Shown: positions 9,042 through 14,844 of the stretch, piece by piece
Layout: each line of letters opens with the position of its first letter
How positions within the stretch are numbered: the stretch's first letter is position 1
DNA from: Alphaproteobacteria bacterium
Lineage (GTDB): Bacteria; Pseudomonadota; Alphaproteobacteria; CACIAM-22H2
Assembly: GCA_947500965.1 (NCBI GenBank)
Contig: CANMWW010000014.1
Span: 1-14,844, forward strand
DNA length: 14,844 bases
Reading direction: 5' to 3'
Program-made: the position numbers and the translations under genes
The notes under the pieces: generated by a model
Databases searched by the model: none
Seen by the model: only the letters and a program-made list of their open reading frames with translations
Told to the model about the DNA's origin: nothing

Positions 9042-12000
9042 TCAGCTGCAGCCGGTCGTCGAGCCGCAGTCGATGCACTTCACGCAGGTGCCGTTGCGGA
9101 CCATCTTCATCGATCCGCACTCGCCGCAGGAATCCCCGGTGAAGCCGAGGATCTTGGCGTCGCGCACCTTCGCGGCCGCGTCGCGCACCGGCGCGGCCTG
9201 CGCCGTGGCGACCGGCGGCTCCAGCGTCTCGATCGCGAAGCCGATCGGATGCCGCGCCTCGGCCTCCGCCGCCGCGGGCGGCTCGGCCAGCGCGACGTCG
9301 CCGGCCTCCATCGCGCCGCGCGCCGTGGCGCCGCGCGAGCCGCCGTCGAGCACCCGGAAGCGCTGGCGGACGAAGCCCGTCGAGGCCACGCGCTTCAGGC
9401 TGTCCAGCGCCGAGGAGGCGGCCGCCGTCCCGGTCGCCGGGAGCGTCGAGTCTCCGGGACCCTTGCCGGTGGTGTCCGGCTCGAGGTCCTCGGTGTGGAC
9501 ATGCGCGAGGTCGTCGCGGCCGAGATAGCTGATCGCCAGCTCGCGGAAGACGTAGTCGAGGATCGACGTCGCGTTCTTGATCGTGTCGTTGCCCTGGACG
9601 ACGCCGTTCGGCTCGAAGCGCGTGAAGGTGAAGGCCTCCACGAACTCCTCGAGCGGCACGCCGTACTGCAGGCCGATCGAGACCGCGATCGCGAAGTTGT
9701 TCATCAGCGAGCGGAAGGCGGCGCCTTCCTTGTGCATGTCGATGAAGATCTCGCCGATGCGGCCGTCCTCGTACTCGCCGGTGCGCAGGTAGACCTTGTG
9801 GCCGCCCACGTTGGCCTTCTGGGTGTAGCCCTTGCGGCGGTTGGGCAGGCGCATGCGCTCGGCGATCGCCACCTTCTCGACGATGCGCTCGACGATGCGC
9901 TCCACCACCGTCGTGGCCTTGGCCGCGGCGGGGGCCGAGGCGATCTCCTCGGCCGCCTCGACGCCCTCGTCGTCCCCGAACACCGCGGCGAGCGGCTGGG
10001 AGAGCTTCGAGCCGTCGCGGTAGAGCGCGTTCGCCTTGAGCGCGAGGCGCCAGGACAGCAGGTAGGCCTGCTTGCAGTCCTCGACGGTCGCCACGTTCGG
10101 CATGTTGATCGTCTTGGAGATCGCGCCGGAGATGAAGGGCTGCGAGGCCGCCATCATCCGGATGTGGCTCTCCACCGACAGGAAGCGCTTGCCGTTGCGA
10201 CCGCAGGGATTGGCGCAGTCGAAGACCGGCAGGTGCTCGGCCTTCAGGTTCGGCGCGCCCTCGAGCGTCATCGAGCCGCAGCACCAGGTGTTCGCCGCCT
10301 CGATCTCGGCCTTCGTGAAGCCGAGCGCCGTGAGCAGGTCGAAGGACATGTCGTCGAGCTGCGCCTTGGCGATGCCGAGGCCGTGGATGCAGAACTCCTC
10401 GCCCAGCGTCCACTTGTTGAAGGCGAACTTGACGTCGAAGGCGCTCTTGAGCGCGCCCTCGAGCGCCTGGAGCTGCGCCTCGCCGAAGCCCTTGGCGCGC
10501 AGCGCGTCATGGCCGATGGCGGGCGAGCCCTTGAGCGTGCCGTGGCCGACCGCGTAGGCGATGATCGCGTCGATCGCGTCGGGCGCGTAGCCGAGCGTGC
10601 GCAGCGCCTCCGGCACGACGCGGTTGATGATCTTGAAGTAGCCGCCGCCGGCCAGCTTCTTGAACTTCACCAGCGCGAAGTCCGGCTCGATGCCCGTCGT
10701 GTCGCAGTCCATGACGAGGCCGATCGTGCCGGTGGGCGCGATGACCGTCGCCTGGGCGTTGCGGTAGCCGTGCTTCTCGCCCAGCGCGAGCGCCTCGTCC
10801 CAGGCGCGGCGCGCGGCCTGGACCAGCGCGGCGTCGGGGCAGTCGGCGGCGCGCACGGGGACCGGCGTGATCGACAGGCCCTCGTAGCCCGACATCTCGC
10901 CATGGGCCGCGCGGCGATGGTTGCGGATGACCCGCAGCATCTCCTCGCTGTTCTTCGCGTAGCCCGGGAAGGCGCCCAGCTCCTCCGCCATCTCGGCCGA
11001 TGTCGCGTAGGACACGCCGGTCATGATCGCCGAGATCGAGGCACAGATCGCGCGGCCGGTGTCGCTGTCGTAGGACAGGCCCATGGCCATCAGCAGGCCG
11101 CCGATGTTCGCGAAGCCGAGGCCGAGCGTCCTGTACTCGTAGGAAAGCTGTGCGATCTCGCGCGAGGGGAACTGCGCCATCAGGACCGAGATCTCGAGCG
11201 TCACCGTCCACAGGCGGCAGGCATGCTCGAACGCCTCGACGTCGAAGCGGCCATCCGCGCGGCGCAGCGCCAGCAGGTTGACCGAGGCGAGGTTGCACGC
11301 CGTGTCGTCGAGGAACATGTACTCGGAGCACGGGTTCGAGGCGTTGATGCGCCCCGAGTTCGGGCAGGTGTGCCACTCGTTGATGGTCGTGTCGTACTGC
11401 AGGCCCGGGTCGGCCGAGGCCCAGGCCGCGTGCGCGATCTGGTCCCAGAGCTCGCGCGCCTTGACGGTCTTGTGGGCCTTGCCGTCGAGGCGGCGCGTGA
11501 GCTGCCAGTCGCCGCCGGACTCGACGGCGTCGAGGAAGGCGTTGGTCACGCGCACGGAGTTGTTCGAGTTCTGGCCTGAGACCGTCAGGTAGGCCTCGGA
11601 GTCCCAGTCGGTGTTGTAGACGGGGAACTCGATCGACGCGTAGCCCTGCTTCGCGAACTCGATCACGCGCTGGACGTAGTTCTCGGGGATCAGCGCCTTG
11701 CGCGCGGCGGAGATCGCCTGGCGCAGCGCGCGGTTGGCCTTCGGGTCGAAGCCCGCCTCGCCGGCCGCGCGGTCGCACGCGGCCATGATCGCGTTGAGGT
11801 GGCGGTTGCAGAGCTTGGAGCCGGTGACGAGCGCCGCGACCTTCTGCTCCTCGATCACCTTCCAGTTGATGTACTGCTCGATGTCGGGGTGGTCGATGTC
11901 GACCGTCACCATCTTCGCCGCGCGGCGCGTCGTGCCGCCCGACTTGATCGCGCCCGCGGCGCGGTCGCCGATCTTGAGGAAGCTCATGAGGCCCGACGAG

Positions 12001-12749
12001 CGGCCGCCGCCCGAGAGGCGCTCGCCCTCTCCACGCAGCCGCGAGAAGTTGGAGCCGGTGCCGGAGCCGTACTTGAACAGCCGCGCCTCGCGCACCCAGA
12101 GGTCCATGATGCCGCCCTCGTTGACGAGGTCGTCGGCGACGGACTGGATGAAGCAGGCATGCGGCTGCGGGTGCTCGTAGGACGACGCCGAGCGCGTCAG
12201 CTCGCCCGACTTGAAGTCGACGTAGTAGTGGCCCTGGCCGGGGCCGTCGATGCCATAGGCCCAGTGCAGGCCGGTGTTGAACCACTGCGGCGAGTTCGGC
12301 GCGGCGACCTGCGCGGCGAGCATGTAGCGCATCTCGTCGAAGTAGCTGCGCGCGTCGGCCTCGGTGTCGAAGTAGCCGCCCTTCCAGCCCCAGTAGGTCC
12401 AGGTGCCCGCGAGGCGGTCGAAGACCTCCTTGGCGGAGCGTTCGCCGCGGAAGCGCATCGCCTCGGGATCCGAGGCGAGCGCGGCCTCGTCGGCCTCCTG
12501 GCGCCACAGCCACGGCGGCACGTCCGCCTCCGAGACGGCGCGGCGCTTCGCCGGCACGCCGCGCTTGCGGAAATACTTCTGCGCGAGCACGTCGCAGGCG
12601 ACCTGCGACCACTGCGCGGGGACCTCGATGTCGCGCGCCTCGAACACCACCGAACCGTCGGGATTGCGGATCTCCGAGTTCGTGGTCGTGAATGCGATGG
12701 CGGCGTAGGCGTCTTGCCCCTGGGTCGTGAATCGCCGGACGATCCGCAT
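9042..12749 (-). CDS. nrdJ: Adenosylcobalamin-dependent (class II) ribonucleoside-diphosphate reductase
   Basis: This 1,235-residue cytoplasmic enzyme reduces ribonucleotides to deoxyribonucleotides using a B12-generated thiyl radical, so it needs no oxygen and no NrdB partner. The active-site triad is visible as NPCSE: N472, C474 (thiyl radical) and E476. The redox pair is C199 (HACFIQS) and C485 (TACNLAS). The 11-residue C474-C485 spacing equals that of the Thermotoga class II enzyme. Other blocks are SPQWFNTGLHWAYG, KYGSGTGSNFS, KSGGTTRRAAKMV, GTIGLVMDCDTTGIEPDF, ISGAISKTINMPN, a TSCPD-type region (KVYLRTGEYEDGRIGE), and a C-terminal zinc ribbon (CGEC ... CVKCIDCGSTTGC). The length fits the long alphaproteobacterial form. 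ATG 12749 gives the expected MRIVRRFT start and has GGAGAG seven bases upstream. NrdR-box-like motifs lie upstream and a strong terminator downstream; no cobalamin riboswitch is seen. Confidence 0.97.
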   Translation of the reverse strand: MRIVRRFTTQGQDAYAAIAFTTTNSEIRNPDGSVVFEARDIEVPAQWSQVACDVLAQKYFRKRGVPAKRRAVSEADVPPWLWRQEADEAALASDPEAMRFRGERSAKEVFDRLAGTWTYWGWKGGYFDTEADARSYFDEMRYMLAAQVAAPNSPQWFNTGLHWAYGIDGPGQGHYYVDFKSGELTRSASSYEHPQPHACFIQSVADDLVNEGGIMDLWVREARLFKYGSGTGSNFSRLRGEGERLSGGGRSSGLMSFLKIGDRAAGAIKSGGTTRRAAKMVTVDIDHPDIEQYINWKVIEEQKVAALVTGSKLCNRHLNAIMAACDRAAGEAGFDPKANRALRQAISAARKALIPENYVQRVIEFAKQGYASIEFPVYNTDWDSEAYLTVSGQNSNNSVRVTNAFLDAVESGGDWQLTRRLDGKAHKTVKARELWDQIAHAAWASADPGLQYDTTINEWHTCPNSGRINASNPCSEYMFLDDTACNLASVNLLALRRADGRFDVEAFEHACRLWTVTLEISVLMAQFPSREIAQLSYEYRTLGLGFANIGGLLMAMGLSYDSDTGRAICASISAIMTGVSYATSAEMAEELGAFPGYAKNSEEMLRVIRNHRRAAHGEMSGYEGLSITPVPVRAADCPDAALVQAARRAWDEALALGEKHGYRNAQATVIAPTGTIGLVMDCDTTGIEPDFALVKFKKLAGGGYFKIINRVVPEALRTLGYAPDAIDAIIAYAVGHGTLKGSPAIGHDALRAKGFGEAQLQALEGALKSAFDVKFAFNKWTLGEEFCIHGLGIAKAQLDDMSFDLLTALGFTKAEIEAANTWCCGSMTLEGAPNLKAEHLPVFDCANPCGRNGKRFLSVESHIRMMAASQPFISGAISKTINMPNVATVEDCKQAYLLSWRLALKANALYRDGSKLSQPLAAVFGDDEGVEAAEEIASAPAAAKATTVVERIVERIVEKVAIAERMRLPNRRKGYTQKANVGGHKVYLRTGEYEDGRIGEIFIDMHKEGAAFRSLMNNFAIAVSIGLQYGVPLEEFVEAFTFTRFEPNGVVQGNDTIKNATSILDYVFRELAISYLGRDDLAHVHTEDLEPDTTGKGPGDSTLPATGTAAASSALDSLKRVASTGFVRQRFRVLDGGSRGATARGAMEAGDVALAEPPAAAEAEARHPIGFAIETLEPPVATAQAAPVRDAAAKVRDAKILGFTGDSCGECGSMKMVRNGTCVKCIDCGSTTGCS

Positions 12750-12882
12750 GTGGAAACTCTCCGATTCTCTTGTTTTTTCAGCCTGTCATCCGCCCCCGCC
12801 GCCGACTCATCCCCCATTGCCGGTCCGCTAGTCCGCCACCCCTGGACGCAATGCTTGCGTCCGCTGGCGGCTGCGAACCCGG

Positions 12883-12898
12883 CCACAAGATGCGGTGT
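12883..12898 (-). promoter_or_regulatory. NrdR box-like motif 1 (nearest nrdJ)
   Basis: The minus strand reads ACACCGCATCTTGTGG, close to the NrdR palindrome (acaCwAtATaTwgtgt) in the flavour seen in Alphaproteobacteria (CATCTTGTG half). It is centred about 141 bp upstream of the nrdJ start. NrdR is the ATP/dATP-sensing zinc-finger repressor of ribonucleotide reductase genes and binds such boxes cooperatively in pairs. Confidence 0.7.
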
Positions 12899-12913
12899 GC
12901 CGGTCGAGGTGAA

Positions 12914-12929
12914 TGACAAGATGTTGACC
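12914..12929 (-). promoter_or_regulatory. NrdR box-like motif 2
   Basis: The minus strand reads GGTCAACATCTTGTCA and shares the CATCTTGT core with motif 1. Centre-to-centre distance to motif 1 is 31 bp, about three helical turns, the usual spacing of paired NrdR boxes. Confidence 0.68.
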
Positions 12930-12946
12930 AGAACGGCCGAGGGGCG

Positions 12947-12962
12947 GCAACAGATTTTGTGG
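12947..12962 (+). promoter_or_regulatory. NrdR box-like motif 3 (weaker)
   Basis: The plus strand reads GCAACAGATTTTGTGG. It keeps the CA...TTGTGG shape but departs from the core of motifs 1 and 2. Its centre is 33 bp from motif 2 and 32 bp from motif 4, which is the main reason to list it. Confidence 0.4.
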
Positions 12963-12978
12963 CCATTCCGCATGGTTT

Positions 12979-12994
12979 CTACAAGATGTAGGAG
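12979..12994 (-). promoter_or_regulatory. NrdR box-like motif 4
   Basis: The minus strand reads CTCCTACATCTTGTAG, again with the CATCTTGT core; the inner CTACA/TGTAG is a perfect inverted repeat around AGA. It lies 32 bp centre-to-centre from motif 3 and about 65 bp from motif 2, keeping the same helical phase. Confidence 0.5.
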
Positions 12995-13086
12995 ATCCAA
13001 TCGGATAGGCGGAAATCCGCAAGCGTTCCACCCGACCTCCGACGCTCCGCTGTTTTTCTCTTTCCGCGTCGCCGGTTAGGCGCGGG

Positions 13087-13107
13087 ACCCCTTGTCCGGA
13101 AAGGGGT
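13087..13107. other. Stem-loop in the leader region of the NDUFA12 cluster
   Basis: ACCCCTT and AAGGGGT form a perfect 7-bp stem with a 7-base loop, about 110 bp before the NDUFA12 start. No T-run follows on either strand, so it does not look like an intrinsic terminator; function unknown. Confidence 0.4.
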
Positions 13108-13217
13108 GCCCCGGGCGGTGGACGCCGGCGCGCGGCGCGTGCCATAACGATTCGTCGGCATGGTGGACTCGGCCCCCGGGCCTCGCCGCCGGCCGCAATG
13201 GACGGATTCGGACGCAC

Positions 13218-13583
13218 ATGACCATCGGCACACGGCTCTACACATGGCTTCGCGGCGAGCATGTCGGCAGCGATGCCGCGGGCAACCGCTACTATCGCGA
13301 CAGGACCGGCGCCTCGCGCGCGGACGGACTGCGCGAGAAGCGCTGGGTCGTCTACAACGGCGAGGCCGAGGCGAGTCGCGTGCCGCCGGAGTGGCATGGA
13401 TGGCTGCACCATGTCGTCGCGGCGCCGCCCCCTCCGGGAGGCCCCGCCACGAAGCCCTGGCAGAAGCCCCACGTGCCCAACCTCACGGGTACGGCGGAGG
13501 CCTACCGGCCGCCCGGGCACGAATTCCGGGGCGGCAAGCGCGCGGCGGCCACGGGCGACTACGAGCCCTGGACCCCGTCCTGA
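13218..13583 (+). CDS. NADH:ubiquinone oxidoreductase NDUFA12 (B17.2) subunit homologue
   Basis: A small 121-residue accessory subunit of respiratory complex I, on the cytoplasmic (mitochondrial matrix) side, related to mitochondrial NDUFA12/B17.2. Family signs are LYTWLRGEHVGSDAAGNRYYR (7-27), RWVVYNGEAEASRVPPEWHGWLHH (42-65) and the proline-rich tail with KPWQKPHVPNLTGT (79-92). ATG 13218 starts exactly at the family's TIGTRLYTW beginning; earlier in-frame starts add a sequence unlike the family. It is followed 23 bp downstream by mlaD. The core nuo genes are elsewhere, as is usual for this subunit in Alphaproteobacteria. Confidence 0.92.
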   Translation: MTIGTRLYTWLRGEHVGSDAAGNRYYRDRTGASRADGLREKRWVVYNGEAEASRVPPEWHGWLHHVVAAPPPPGGPATKPWQKPHVPNLTGTAEAYRPPGHEFRGGKRAAATGDYEPWTPS

Positions 13584-13606
13584 CGACGGCGCAGCGGAGG
13601 ACCCTG

Positions 13607-14077
13607 GTGGGCCACAACCTGATCGAGACGCTGATGGGCGCGGTCGTCATCGCGATCGCCGGCGCCTTCCTCGTCTTCGTGTTCAACTCGACCAGCATGC
13701 GCGCGACGGGCGGCTACGACGTCGTGGCGAAGTTCGACCGGGTCGACGGGCTGGCGCGCGGCGCCGACGTCAAGGTCTCCGGCATCAAGGTCGGCACCGT
13801 CGTCGAGCAGAAGCTCGACACGGAGCGCTTCCTCGCCGTCGTGCGCATGAACATCGACACCGCCGTGCGCCTGCCGGTCGACACCGTCGCGCAGGTCAGC
13901 AGCGAGGGCCTCCTCGGCGGTTCCTTCGTCGCGCTCGTGCCGGGTGGCGACGACAGGACGATCGCCCCGGGCGGCGAGATCCGCTACACGCAATCCCCGG
14001 TCAACCTCGTCCAGCTCCTCGGCAAGTTCATGTTCGGGCAGGGCGAGAAGGAGCAGGGCGCCCAGCCGCCCAAGTAA
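13607..14077 (+). CDS. mlaD: Outer-membrane lipid asymmetry maintenance protein MlaD (MCE domain)
   Basis: A 156-residue inner-membrane-anchored MCE protein. MlaD forms a hexameric ring under the MlaFEDB ABC complex and passes phospholipids between the inner membrane and periplasmic MlaC. One transmembrane helix (about 8-26, beginning LIETLMGAVV, a typical MlaD start) is followed by a single MCE domain: YDVVAKFDRVDGLARGADVKVSGIKVG at about 35-62, then VSSEGLLGGSFVALVPGG, with a short helical tail NLVQLLGKFMF. The start is GTG at 13607, with GGAGG six bases before it; earlier in-frame codons only shadow the NDUFA12 gene. mlaE, mlaF and mlaC are not adjacent, so this is a stand-alone mlaD, sitting 23 bp after NDUFA12 and 4 bp before the DUF2155 gene, which suggests one transcript. 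Confidence 0.93.
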   Translation: MGHNLIETLMGAVVIAIAGAFLVFVFNSTSMRATGGYDVVAKFDRVDGLARGADVKVSGIKVGTVVEQKLDTERFLAVVRMNIDTAVRLPVDTVAQVSSEGLLGGSFVALVPGGDDRTIAPGGEIRYTQSPVNLVQLLGKFMFGQGEKEQGAQPPK

Positions 14078-14081
14078 GGCG

Positions 14082-14723
14082 ATGGGCGCGCATCGGGAGC
14101 CTCCACGCGGGCCGAGCCGGCCCGCCCTCCGCGCGCTGGCGCCCGCGCTCTCGCTGGTCCTGGCCGCAAGCCCGGTCGTCGCGCAGCAGGCGACGCCTCT
14201 CCTCGTTCCCCCGCCACCGCCCGCCTCCGCGCCTTCCCAGGCGCGCCCGCCCGCCGAGCAGCCCCGCGCCGCGCCCGCCCCGGTGCGCCAGCGCCAGGCC
14301 CCCGCCCGGGGCCAGGAGGCCCCGCGCCTGGCGCCACTGCCACCGGGCGCACCGCCGCCCCCGCCGCCGCCCGCGCCGCGCGTCGTCGCGGCCCCGCGCC
14401 CCATGCCGCACGCGACGCTGCAGGCGCTGGAGAAGGTCGCCGGGCGCGTGCACCGGATGGAGGCGGAGGTCGGGCGGCAGGCGCGCTGGGCCGGGCTCGA
14501 CGTCACCGTGCGCGAGTGCATGCTGCGCGCCAGCGAGGACGTGCCGGACAGCGTCGCCTTCGTCGAGGTCTCCGAGCGCCGCCCGGGTTCCGAGGGCGCC
14601 GTGCGCATCTTCTCCGGCTGGATGTTCGCGTCCAGCCCGGCGATCTCCGCGCTGGAGCACCCCGTCTACGACGTCTGGCTGGTCGAGTGCAGGAGCTCGC
14701 CGGCATCCACCGGGCCCAGGTAG
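14082..14723 (+). CDS. DUF2155 domain-containing exported protein
   Basis: A 213-residue predicted periplasmic protein of unknown function. The layout is: a signal peptide with hydrophobic core ALRALAPALSLVLAAS and AxA-type cleavage near 34; a long Pro/Ala-rich low-complexity linker (about 40-110, with runs of five and seven prolines); and the DUF2155 domain (about 111-205). That domain has LEKVAGRVHRMEAEVG, RECMLRASEDVPDS, FSGWMFASSPAISALEHPVYDVWLVEC, and two cysteines (C146, C203) that could form a disulfide. The start at ATG 14082 is 4 bp after mlaD, with only a short AAGG upstream. The gene ends inside the convergent aat gene, so its last 19 codons are antisense to aat. The family is found beside aat and NDUFA12 in many Alphaproteobacteria, from general knowledge; its role may be in the envelope. 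Confidence 0.88.
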   Translation: MGAHREPPRGPSRPALRALAPALSLVLAASPVVAQQATPLLVPPPPPASAPSQARPPAEQPRAAPAPVRQRQAPARGQEAPRLAPLPPGAPPPPPPPAPRVVAAPRPMPHATLQALEKVAGRVHRMEAEVGRQARWAGLDVTVRECMLRASEDVPDSVAFVEVSERRPGSEGAVRIFSGWMFASSPAISALEHPVYDVWLVECRSSPASTGPR

Positions 14724-14844
14724 AATCTGGCCTCGCGCGCGATCGCGTCCGCGAGCATGGCGAGGTAGCGCCTGCGCGGCACGGAGATCGCGCCGAGCGA
14801 CGCCAGGTGGGGCGTCACGAACTGGGTGTCGAGCAGCCTGTAGC
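14666..14844 (-). CDS. aat: Leucyl/phenylalanyl-tRNA--protein transferase, C-terminal fragment (gene continues beyond window)
   Basis: Cytoplasmic enzyme that adds Leu or Phe to proteins with N-terminal Arg or Lys, creating N-degrons for the ClpS-ClpAP pathway. Only the last 58 codons are present. They read YRLLDTQFVTPHLASLGAI, then PRRRYLAMLADAI, and end LLHSTSQTS before TAG at 14666-14668. The LDTQF.T.HL.SLGA block is diagnostic for Aat, and the short Ser/Thr-Gln-Thr-Ser ending matches alphaproteobacterial forms. The frame is intact from the window edge. The final 58 bp overlap the DUF2155 gene on the opposite strand. Notably, clpA, which acts on the products of this enzyme, is at the other end of the window. 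Confidence 0.93.
   Translation of the reverse strand, partial: YRLLDTQFVTPHLASLGAISVPRRRYLAMLADAIAREARFYLGPVDAGELLHSTSQTS

Larger units (their letters stand above)
12750..13217. other. 468-bp divergent intergenic region between nrdJ and the NDUFA12 gene
   Basis: No coding frame here looks real: readings in all frames are compositionally shadow-like or broken. It holds the nrdJ leader (with an AAAAAAC run and GGAGAG ribosome site on the minus strand), four NrdR-box-like palindromes at 12883-12994, a T-rich tract near 13051-13063 and a hairpin at 13087-13107. Promoter hexamers could not be assigned confidently for either direction. Confidence 0.6.

Noticed and set aside
8826..11579. A 917-codon open frame on the plus strand, antisense to nrdJ.
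   Set aside because: It is a high-GC shadow of a well-supported enzyme on the other strand; the translation is an Arg/Ala/Asp/Val/Leu-rich string without domains.
11799..13079. A 426-codon plus-strand frame running from nrdJ into the intergenic region.
   Set aside because: Antisense shadow of nrdJ; the part past 12750 has no recognisable domain and crosses the NrdR-like boxes.
12750..13217. Possible cobalamin riboswitch upstream of the B12-dependent reductase.
   Set aside because: I could not find a B12-box-like conserved core or the extended helical arrangement; NrdR-type control explains the visible motifs better.
14190..14400. Proline-codon-rich tract of CCG/CCC/GCG codons that looks like a nucleotide repeat.
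   Set aside because: It is irregular at the DNA level and is explained by the Pro/Ala linker of the DUF2155 protein.

Overview
The window reads as ordinary chromosomal DNA from a high-GC (about 70% by hand count) alphaproteobacterium. The evidence is a ClpA unfoldase, a roughly 1,235-residue adenosylcobalamin-dependent ribonucleotide reductase with a C-terminal zinc ribbon, and an NDUFA12 - MlaD - DUF2155 cluster facing the aat gene. NDUFA12 is an accessory complex I subunit largely limited to Alphaproteobacteria and mitochondria. I cannot name a genus.

Left part (1-2920, + strand): the 3' three quarters of clpA, then a probable Tat-exported PQQ-dependent glucose/sorbosone dehydrogenase-like protein 10 bp downstream. 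Middle (3200-7262, - strand): a tightly packed run, read right to left, of a RidA-family protein, a DUF482/COG3146 acyltransferase-like protein, an MBOAT O-acyltransferase and an SGNH-hydrolase-like membrane protein. The last two genes and the gene-free 2921-3199 stretch are clearly lower in GC (57% in two hand-counted 60-base lines, against 70% in the adjacent gene). They look like an acquired envelope-polymer acylation cassette placed behind host genes.

Right of this lie an exported protein of unknown function (+) and, convergent with it, a DMT/EamA-type transporter (-). Next comes nrdJ (-), with a textbook intrinsic terminator downstream and four evenly spaced NrdR-box-like motifs upstream. 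These motifs sit in a 468-bp divergent intergenic region shared with the rightward NDUFA12 - MlaD - DUF2155 cluster. That cluster collides with the 3' end of aat (-): DUF2155 and aat overlap tail to tail by 58 bp, with the conserved C-terminal ends of both proteins encoded on opposite strands of the same DNA.

I found no rRNA, tRNA, CRISPR array, transposase or integrase, and no convincing wholly new system. The best leads are the low-GC MBOAT/SGNH cassette, the four-box NrdR-like array, the aat/DUF2155 overlap and the unassigned exported protein.
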